NCBI GenBank assembly: GCA_030667285.1
Contig: DAOUWE010000022.1
Span: forward strand, 1-8,097
Direction of reading: 5' to 3'
Source: Candidatus Shapirobacteria bacterium
Lineage (GTDB): Bacteria > Patescibacteriota > Microgenomatia > UBA12405 > JAUWLS01
Length of the DNA: 8,097 nucleotides
Part shown: positions 1-4,769 of the stretch, in pieces
Layout: each line of letters starts with the position of its first letter
Numbering within the stretch: the first letter of the stretch is position 1
Notes under the pieces: generated by a model
Database searches by the model: none
Told to the model about the DNA's origin: nothing
Seen by the model: the letters and a program-made list of their open reading frames with translations, nothing else
Position numbers and translations under genes: made by a program

Positions 1-219
1 GGTGCGGTGGTTTATGAGCTGTTGAATGGGAATTTGTTGAAAAACGGATCGAGGCTGAATTCAGATTTGACGAAAGTGGAGAGCTTGGTTTATAAAAATT
101 TAGCTGATTCTCCGAGCTCAACTCCTAGTGTTAGTTTGGAATTTGAGTTGGTTTCGGAGACAGCGGCCGGAACTGAAGGAGAAGAAAGAAGGGTGTTTAA
201 AACAGCGGTTAATTTATGA
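1..219 (+). CDS. C-terminal part of a probable minor pseudopilin (5' end outside window)
   Basis: The reading frame is open from the first base and ends in TGA at 217-219, so about 72 C-terminal residues are visible. The GTG at position 7 is unlikely to be the true start, because the frame has no upstream stop and the piece has no N-terminal signal. What is visible is a soluble region with an alternating beta-strand pattern that ends in a hydrophobic/charged alternation (SLEFELV, then RRVFKTAVNL). This resembles the C-terminal strands of prepilin-type proteins of the GspH/GspJ or PilV/W sort. The assignment rests mainly on context: it sits directly before a PilX-like gene and the PilM, PilO and pilin genes, and its stop overlaps the next start (ATGA). 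The diagnostic N-terminal prepilin motif lies outside the window, so another pilus-associated protein is possible. Confidence 0.45.
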   Translation, partial: GAVVYELLNGNLLKNGSRLNSDLTKVESLVYKNLADSPSSTPSVSLEFELVSETAAGTEGEERRVFKTAVNL

Positions 220-590
220 TGAAATTTGCAAAACAGTCAGGGCAGGTATTCGTAGGGGTGACTTTTTTGGTGATGGTGATGACCGGTTTGGCGGTTTTAA
301 CCCTGGATCGTTCTGTTTCTCAGTTGGGATTAGTGGGGGATCTGAAGTTTTTTTTGAATAGCAAGAAAGCCTGTGTTTCTTGCCTGGAAGAGGGAGCATA
401 TCGATTACTTCGTAGTCCAGGTTATGGTGGTGGTCAATGGGAGTGGAGCGAGGAAGGGTCGTGTCAAATCGAAGTCTTTGGAGGCTGGCCGGAGAAGAGT
501 TTGAGTTGTGAGTGTCGAGTTCGAGACAAGGTTTTTTCTAAAACGGCCAGAATAAGATTGGTGAATGGGCTTATTGATATGTCATACTAA
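216..590 (+). CDS. PilX-like membrane-anchored minor pilus protein, cysteine-rich
   Basis: A protein of 124 aa. A short basic head (MMKFAKQSG) leads into one hydrophobic segment at about residues 10-31, followed by a periplasmic or surface part of about 90 residues. The GQVFVGVTFLVMV opening, then the pattern ACVSCLEEGAYRLL and a later GSCQIEV strand, resembles the PilX-type proteins found in pilus operons, where a Cys-x2-Cys-x-Glu-containing helix follows the membrane segment. There are five cysteines (53, 56, 83, 98, 100), enough for two disulfides. No G^F-x4-E prepilin cleavage site is visible, as in PilX_N-type proteins that lack a strict type III leader. Two tandem ATGs (216 and 219) overlap the upstream TGA, and no Shine-Dalgarno is visible, so translation is probably coupled. 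The PilX call is by pattern only; 'pilus operon membrane protein of unknown role' is the safe minimum. Confidence 0.55.
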   Translation: MMKFAKQSGQVFVGVTFLVMVMTGLAVLTLDRSVSQLGLVGDLKFFLNSKKACVSCLEEGAYRLLRSPGYGGGQWEWSEEGSCQIEVFGGWPEKSLSCECRVRDKVFSKTARIRLVNGLIDMSY

Positions 591-598
591 ACTGGTAG

Positions 599-1981
599 AT
601 GCTTAAGAAAAAAGAAAAAATAGCGGTTAGGTTTGTAGAAAATAGAGTACAAGTGGTGTTGGCCGGGAAGAAAGGGGTTAGAAAATACCTAGAAGTCGAG
701 GTGGGAGAAGATGTAATTAAGGATGAGAAGGTTTGTGGAATAGAGGGACTAGCCAAAATATTAGCTGGTTTGTTTCAGAAAATTGGGACTAAAGAAAGAG
801 GGGTTCGGCTTTGCTTGTCGGAAAAAGGGGCTTATGTAAAAGTTGTTTCAATGCCTAAAATGGAGATTTCTGAAATAGACTCTGCTTTGCGCTGGCACTT
901 AGATTCTCACTTGCCGTATGCGGCAGACGAGGTTTATTTGGATTGGAAGCTGATAAAAGAAAAAGAAGAAGGTGTTGAGGTTTTGCTTTTGGCGGTGGTT
1001 AAGGACTGGGCTGATCCTTATCTTGAGGCAGTAAGAATGGCTGGGTTGGAGGTTTTGTCTTTGGAAAGCAGTTCAGTGGCTATACAGAGAATGTTTCGGC
1101 TTCCTGAAAAGAATGTTTTGGCCCTGATTGAGGTGGGAAAAAAGAGAACAACGGTGTTGATTTGTCAAAATGGATTTGTTTGGAGCTCGAGTCATTTTTC
1201 AATAGAAGAAGGGAGTGTTTCAGATCAAACCTTGAAGGTTTTGAATTATTACCAGCTAAAAAAAGGAATAGAAAAACTGGGTGGTTTTTTGATATTGGGA
1301 GAAGAGGGGAATTTGGGTAGCAAGTTGAGTGAAAGCTTGGGGATTAAGCAGGGCGAAATAAGAGAGAGATGGGGATTAAGCAGAGAGGGGTATGGGAAAT
1401 ATGGCGTTGCGGTCGGAGTGGCAATGTCAGAACTTTTGGCTCCGGAGAGCGAAAAAAGTATAAATCTTATTCCTAAAAACACAGAAGACAGGTTGGTACA
1501 GAAAAGCAAGGAGGTTAGTATAAACAGATCTTTGAAGATATTTTGCGGAGGATTGCTCGTTTTTTCTGTGATGATTTGGCTGGCAGCAGGTTATTTATAT
1601 CAAAAAGAACAAAGTTTGGTGCAAAAAAAGAAAAGTTTGACGACAGAGATCCTTAAGGTGGATAAAAAATCTTTAGAAGAAATAAACGCCTTGCCGATTT
1701 TGCTGGATTCAGTGGAGGGTTTGGCCGGAGATAGAAGTAAATATTTTGAGCTAATGAAAAAAGTAATGGATGTGGCACCGAAGAGCCTGTCTGTCTCGAG
1801 AATCGATTTGGATTATGTTGAGAGGAAAGGCAAGGTGGTTGGTTTTACGAGTTCCAGGGAGGCAATGGTGGAGTATAGAGTTGGTCTTCGAGATGGCGGT
1901 TTTTTGAGTTTAGAGATACCACTTTCTTCTTTAGAAAAGTCCAGTAATTTTGATTTTGTTATAAATTTTTTGTTTGAATAA
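599..1981 (+). CDS. pilM: Type IV pilus assembly protein PilM fused to a PilN-like domain (GspL-like)
   Basis: A protein of 460 aa, longer than a usual PilM (about 350). Residues 1-285 follow the actin-like PilM fold: an N-terminal strand pair, a KVVSMPKM / ALRWHLDSHLP section (about 80-106) matching the PilM pattern of conserved hydrophobics before a helix that reads 'E..lPyp.deV..D', an IEVGKKRTTVLI strand-turn-strand (177-188) where PilM normally has a DIG-type phosphate loop, and AVGVAMSELL (271-280) near the domain end. INLIP at 288-292 is the short motif that normally opens PilN and docks into PilM. It is followed by a membrane segment (about 314-333), a probable coiled coil (335-362) and a PilN-like ferredoxin-type domain (about 385-460, starting near VAPKSLSVSRIDLD). 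So cytoplasmic and periplasmic parts are one chain, as in GspL of type II secretion. The expected phosphate-loop Asp/Gly residues are altered, so ATP binding is doubtful. The start lies 8 nt after the previous stop; the SD is weak (GGTAG). Confidence 0.85.
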   Translation: MLKKKEKIAVRFVENRVQVVLAGKKGVRKYLEVEVGEDVIKDEKVCGIEGLAKILAGLFQKIGTKERGVRLCLSEKGAYVKVVSMPKMEISEIDSALRWHLDSHLPYAADEVYLDWKLIKEKEEGVEVLLLAVVKDWADPYLEAVRMAGLEVLSLESSSVAIQRMFRLPEKNVLALIEVGKKRTTVLICQNGFVWSSSHFSIEEGSVSDQTLKVLNYYQLKKGIEKLGGFLILGEEGNLGSKLSESLGIKQGEIRERWGLSREGYGKYGVAVGVAMSELLAPESEKSINLIPKNTEDRLVQKSKEVSINRSLKIFCGGLLVFSVMIWLAAGYLYQKEQSLVQKKKSLTTEILKVDKKSLEEINALPILLDSVEGLAGDRSKYFELMKKVMDVAPKSLSVSRIDLDYVERKGKVVGFTSSREAMVEYRVGLRDGGFLSLEIPLSSLEKSSNFDFVINFLFE

Positions 1982-1984
1982 ACT

Positions 1985-2521
1985 GTGAAAGGTAAAAAAG
2001 AGTTGAAGAAAAAGAAAAACAGTGGTTGGCTGGGGTATTTTTTGATTGGGGTTTTCTTTTTTTCAGGACTAGCTGCCTTTTTATTTTTTAACGGGCGGTT
2101 CCAGAAGACAGAAAAGGAAGTTTTAGCTTTGGAAAGAAATTTGATTAGAGTGGCTAAAATCGAAGGGATTAAGGATAGTCATTCGGATGTTTTAGAGAAA
2201 ATAAGGGGAGTTTTTTTAGGAAGAGAAGAGGTGGCAGATTTAGTTTCAAAACTAGAAGAGAGTGCTGAAAAAAGAGGAGTAAAAATGCTTTTTCGTTTTG
2301 AGGACGAAGAGCCGGTTTTGTTTTCAGGAAAGAAGGGCTTGAGATTTGACTTGGAGGTGCAGGGTGGTCGAGGAGAGGTGGAGGGTTTTGTTGTGGATTT
2401 GTTGAATTTTGACTATTTGATTGATTTTGAGACTGAAAATTGGGAATTGTTTGGAGGGGATTCGGATATGACTAATAAACTGAGAATAAAAGGTACTATT
2501 TATACAGAGGAGGGATTTTGA
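1985..2521 (+). CDS. pilO: PilO-like pilus assembly platform protein (GspM-like)
   Basis: A protein of 178 aa beginning at GTG, 3 nt after the pilM stop; no good Shine-Dalgarno is present, consistent with translational coupling. Layout: lysine-rich cytoplasmic head (residues 1-13), one membrane segment (about 15-35), a short coiled coil (about 38-58), a helix EEVADLVSKLEESAEKRGV (81-99), and a C-terminal beta/alpha domain (about 118-173) with the PilO pattern 'L-x-F-x-L-x-V-x-G-x(3)-G/E-V-x-x-F-V-x-x-L'. PilO partners PilN in the periplasmic alignment ring that links the inner-membrane platform to the pilus fibre. Its position directly after the PilM-PilN fusion supports this. The stop TGA overlaps the TTG of the longer form of the next frame; the preferred ATG of the next gene is 2 nt downstream of the stop. 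GspM, the type II secretion equivalent, has the same topology and cannot be separated on sequence alone. Confidence 0.75.
   Translation: MKGKKELKKKKNSGWLGYFLIGVFFFSGLAAFLFFNGRFQKTEKEVLALERNLIRVAKIEGIKDSHSDVLEKIRGVFLGREEVADLVSKLEESAEKRGVKMLFRFEDEEPVLFSGKKGLRFDLEVQGGRGEVEGFVVDLLNFDYLIDFETENWELFGGDSDMTNKLRIKGTIYTEEGF
2507..2514 (+). promoter_or_regulatory. Shine-Dalgarno deciding the start of the LytR_C gene
   Basis: GAGGAGGG inside the last codons of pilO. Its GGAGG core ends 10 nt before the ATG at 2524 but only 4 nt before the in-frame TTG at 2518. The spacing favours ATG 2524 as the start. Confidence 0.6.
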
Positions 2522-2523
2522 AG

Positions 2524-3027
2524 ATGGAAAAAGTGAAATTCAGCGAGATTTTGATTTTGAGGTGCGGAGTTTGGTTATTTGTTTTAGTTTTGTTGTTGGG
2601 GGGAGGTAGGTTTTTGTGGATGAAAACCGAAGGAAGAAGGGTGGTTGTTGAAGAAGAGTGGTTGAGTGGAGTGGAAAGTAGATTGGAGGTCTTGTCTACT
2701 GTTTTTCTCAAAGAGGACTATGATTTTGAGCTTTCTCCGGAAAGTGTTGAGGTAGGAACAGTGCTTTCGGTAGAAATAATTAACGCTAATGGGACGGTGG
2801 GTGCGGCCGGGATTTTTAAAGAAAGATTGGAAGAACTTGGAGAATTTAGAGTGGATTCTTTGAGAACAGCGGAAGAGACAAGGGAAGAAACGGTATTGAG
2901 GTTTAAAGTAGGGTTTGAAGAAGAAGTGAAGAAGATAGAAGAAATTTTGAAAGAAGACTATTCGATTTTGGAGAAAGAAGTGTTGGAAGCCGGGATTTAT
3001 GACCTGGTTATTGTTTTGGGTTTGTAG
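2524..3027 (+). CDS. Single-pass membrane protein with a LytR_C domain, in the pilus operon
   Basis: A protein of 167 aa from ATG 2524, chosen over TTG 2518 on Shine-Dalgarno spacing. A membrane segment spans about residues 9-32 with a short cytoplasmic head, then a predicted helical stretch (40-60), then a C-terminal domain at about 80-167. That domain matches the LytR_C family (C-terminal domain of LytR/CpsA/Psr-type proteins): it opens with VEIINANGTVGAAG (83-96), continues with a helix and a strand rich in acidic residues, and closes with YDLVIVLG (159-166). LytR_C is known as an add-on of cell-wall ligases, and no LCP catalytic domain is present here. Standing alone after PilO, it occupies the place where PilP is found in canonical pilMNOP operons, so an accessory role in anchoring or aligning the pilus machine is a reasonable guess. 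The exact function is unknown. Confidence 0.7.
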   Translation: MEKVKFSEILILRCGVWLFVLVLLLGGGRFLWMKTEGRRVVVEEEWLSGVESRLEVLSTVFLKEDYDFELSPESVEVGTVLSVEIINANGTVGAAGIFKERLEELGEFRVDSLRTAEETREETVLRFKVGFEEEVKKIEEILKEDYSILEKEVLEAGIYDLVIVLGL

Positions 3028-3032
3028 TGGGC

Positions 3033-3062
3033 TTGAACAAAGAGTGAAGAATTTGCTACCAT
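3033..3062 (+). promoter_or_regulatory. Probable promoter of the pilin gene, extended -10 type
   Basis: A -35 element TTGAAC (3033-3038) is separated by 18 nt from TACCAT (3057-3062), which is preceded by TG at 3054-3055, giving an extended -10 (TGcTACCAT). Transcription would start near 3069 and give a leader of about 55 nt. The elements fall in the 97-nt gap between the LytR_C gene and the pilin, the longest non-coding stretch in the window. A weaker alternative is TTGTTA (3066) with TTATAA (3087), spaced 15 nt. No terminator precedes this site, so readthrough from the upstream operon could add to pilin expression. Confidence 0.6.
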
Positions 3063-3103
3063 GAATTGTTAGGTTCAATTAGAATTTTATAAAAATATTA
3101 ATA

Positions 3104-3117
3104 GGAGAGGGGGTGAG
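3104..3117 (+). promoter_or_regulatory. Strong ribosome binding site of the pilin gene
   Basis: GGAGAGGGGGTGAG. Its AGGGGGTGA part matches the anti-Shine-Dalgarno complement AGGAGGTGA with one difference, and it ends 7 nt before the ATG at 3125. This is the best SD in the window and fits a highly expressed structural protein. Confidence 0.65.
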
Positions 3118-3124
3118 AACGTAG

Positions 3125-3559
3125 ATGAAAAAAGGTTTTACTTTAATTGAAATGTTGGTGGTGGTGGGTATTATTGGTATCTTGGCGGCTATTGTTTTAG
3201 TGGCTGTCAACCCAGGTCGACAGTTCGCTCAGGCCAGAAATACTCAGCGTACCAGTGATGTAAATACTATTTTGACGGCAATCAATACTTATATGACGGA
3301 TAATGATGGAAATCTTCCGGCTGGAATCGCTACTGATTGTGCTACCGGTTCTCATAGTATTGGGACTGCTGTTGGTAATCTTGATTTGAGTGCAGTTTTA
3401 GTGCCGGAATATGTGGCAGCTATTCCTCTTGATCCGGCGGAAGGTACAACGGATGCAGATACAGGTTACACGATTTGTGTGGCTTCAGCGACAGCCAGTA
3501 GATTGACAGTTCAGGCTCCAGATGCGGAACTTAGTGCTGTAATTTCTGTGACTAGATAA
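3125..3559 (+). CDS. Type IV pilin / GspG-like major (pseudo)pilin prepilin
   Basis: A protein of 144 aa. MKKG^FTLIE is a textbook prepilin leader: a 4-residue basic leader, cleavage after Gly4, N-methylated Phe5, and Glu at +5 of the mature protein (Glu9), followed by a hydrophobic helix to about residue 29. The helix continues as ARNTQRTSDVNTILTAINTY, the usual amphipathic spine. The globular part contains PEYVAAIPLDPAEG (94-107) and GYTICVA (114-120), a pattern shared with GspG-type pseudopilins and many patescibacterial pilins. Cys72 and Cys118 could form a disulfide. The protein is substrate of the prepilin peptidase (not in the window) and is assembled by the PilM/N/O platform encoded upstream. 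Codon use is richer in C and U (ACT, GCT, GAT) than in neighbours, consistent with high expression. Whether it is the fibre subunit of a pilus or of a pseudopilus cannot be decided here. Confidence 0.9.
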   Translation: MKKGFTLIEMLVVVGIIGILAAIVLVAVNPGRQFAQARNTQRTSDVNTILTAINTYMTDNDGNLPAGIATDCATGSHSIGTAVGNLDLSAVLVPEYVAAIPLDPAEGTTDADTGYTICVASATASRLTVQAPDAELSAVISVTR

Positions 3560-3560
3560 A

Positions 3561-3605
3561 AAAAAGCTCCTTTGAACGAAAGAGATTTCAGAGAAGGGGC
3601 TTTTT
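3561..3605. terminator. Bidirectional intrinsic terminator between convergent genes
   Basis: The left arm AAAAAGCTCCTT (3561-3572) pairs with the right arm AAGGGGCTTTTT (3594-3605) over 12 positions with a single G-U. An inner TGAA/TTCA pairing (3573-3576 with 3587-3590) extends the stem. The arm ends in T5 on the plus strand, and A-rich sequence at the other side gives a T-tract on the minus strand (A8 across 3558-3565), so it can stop both the pilin transcript and the opposing transcript. The stop codon of the minus-strand gene (3604-3606) overlaps the arm, so the stem lies just past both reading frames. Confidence 0.8.
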
Positions 3606-4017
3606 AGGTGCAAGAAGAGGCTTTGATGAGCTTGATGCCCAGAGAGGCGAGTTTAACACCGGAACTGCTGATAAAAGACATGAGGATAAGGTGGAGAGAA
3701 AGGTTGGCGAGGCCGTTTAAAAGTTCATCGGGGATGAATTTAACTTCTTGAGTGTTGTTATTGGAAGCCTTTTCTTCTTTTGGAGCGGAAGGAATAAGTT
3801 CTTCTAGGTTTACACCAGGAATGCTTATTTGAGATAGATCGAGTTGGGGGGTGGAAATGTTAGCGGAAGGAAGTTTAAAACTAGGACTTTCGAGGTTGAA
3901 GACGGGGAAAGGTTTTTTTTGTCCGGTAAATACCTGGTAAACGGAAAAAACAGAAAAAATAATAAATAGAATGCCGAGGGCAATAAGTAAATAGGCCGGT
4001 AGTTGGTTTTTGTTCAT
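3604..4017 (-). CDS. Small membrane protein of unknown function, two hydrophobic segments
   Basis: A protein of 137 aa from the ATG at 4017; not recognised as a named family. Residues 8-29 form a clear membrane segment (AYLLIALGILFIIFSVFSVY) followed by VFTGQKKPFPVF. Next comes a Pro/Ser/Asn-rich linker (about 40-95, with repeated hydrophobic-polar strands such as LDLSQISIPGVNL). A second hydrophobic helix lies at about 105-130, containing LSLHLILMSFISSSGVKLASLGIKL. The conserved-looking end (HL-x-LM-x-F-x-SSG-x-K-x-ASLGI) resembles uncharacterised proteins I associate with Microgenomates genomes; this is memory of a pattern, not a search. It is the last gene of the GT-C/GT2 unit. An in-frame TTG at 4053 would add 12 residues and begin 5 nt after the GT2 stop; neither start has a good Shine-Dalgarno, and ATG was preferred. 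Confidence 0.6.
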   Translation of the reverse strand: MNKNQLPAYLLIALGILFIIFSVFSVYQVFTGQKKPFPVFNLESPSFKLPSANISTPQLDLSQISIPGVNLEELIPSAPKEEKASNNNTQEVKFIPDELLNGLANLSLHLILMSFISSSGVKLASLGIKLIKASSCT

Positions 4018-4058
4018 AGATAAAGGATAGACTTTTTGAGGGACAAAGATCAAGTAGC

Positions 4059-4769
4059 CTAGTCGAAGAAGTGATAGTAAACGATTTGAAAAAGGGTTTT
4101 TAAGGCGTCCGAAAAAGTAATATGCTTACCTTCTTGGTAAGTGCGACCGGAATATGAAATTCCCACTTCGTAGAAGCGGATTTTGCGGATTTTGGCTAAT
4201 TTGGCGGTGATTTCGGGTTCGAAGCCAAAACGGGGAGAGTGAAGATGGATATTTTTAATGATGTTTCGAGTGAAGACTTTGTAGCCACACTCCATGTCGG
4301 TAAGATTGAGATTGGTGAAAAGATTATTTAGAAAAGTGAGGAAACGGTTTCCTAAGCAGTGGTGGAAATATAAAACTCGGTGTGGTTGATGACCGGTGAA
4401 TCGTGAGCCGTAAACGACATCGGCTTTTTCCTCAAGAATGGGAGACAGAAGGGACGGATAGTCTTGGGGATCGTATTCTAGATCAGCATCCTGGATGAGA
4501 ACAATGTCTCCGGTGGAGCGATTTATGCCTTTTTTAATTGAGCATCCCTTGCCTCGGTTGATTTTATTGGTAATGATTTTTAGGTTTTTGGTTTGGGGGA
4601 TTTTCCGGAGGATGTTTTTGGTTTTTTGATTAGAACCATCGTCAATGATAATAATTTCCTTTGTGAGCCGAAGAGCGTTTGATTCCTTTACCTTTTTTAC
4701 GATGGCGAGGATGGTGTTGGCTTCGTTGTAACAGGGAATGATGATGGAGATTTTTTTTAGTTTATTCAT
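4059..4769 (-). CDS. DPM1-like family 2 glycosyltransferase (polyprenyl-phosphate sugar synthase)
   Basis: A cytosolic GT-A enzyme of 236 aa. Visible motifs in order: ISIIIPCYNEANTI (7-20), the UDP/GDP-sugar-binding DDGS (43-46), NRGKGCSIKKGI (70-82), the metal-binding DAD in LIQDADLEYDP (91-101), VVYGSRF (118-124), TDMECGYKVF (157-166), FGFEPEI (181-187) and SGRTYQEGKHI (207-217). This set is typical of dolichol/undecaprenyl-phosphate mannose or glucose synthases of the DPM1/DPG class. The family transfers one hexose from a nucleotide sugar to a polyprenyl phosphate at the inner face of the membrane. No C-terminal membrane helices are present, so the protein is the short DPM1 type rather than the GtrB/ArnC type. 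It starts inside the end of the upstream GT-C gene (8-nt overlap), which points to coupled translation and a shared lipid-linked sugar pathway. The sugar cannot be told from sequence. Confidence 0.9.
   Translation of the reverse strand: MNKLKKISIIIPCYNEANTILAIVKKVKESNALRLTKEIIIIDDGSNQKTKNILRKIPQTKNLKIITNKINRGKGCSIKKGINRSTGDIVLIQDADLEYDPQDYPSLLSPILEEKADVVYGSRFTGHQPHRVLYFHHCLGNRFLTFLNNLFTNLNLTDMECGYKVFTRNIIKNIHLHSPRFGFEPEITAKLAKIRKIRFYEVGISYSGRTYQEGKHITFSDALKTLFQIVYYHFFD

Noticed and set aside
1249..1509. Minus-strand open frame opposite the middle of pilM
   Set aside because: Low-complexity Ser/Pro/Leu/Phe sequence produced by strand bias; it lies fully within a well-supported gene.
2584..3078. 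Minus-strand open frame of 164 aa opposite the LytR_C gene
   Set aside because: It mirrors the purine-rich plus-strand gene. Its composition (runs of Phe, Asn, Gln, His) has no family pattern, and the plus frame has a membrane anchor, a domain match and an SD.
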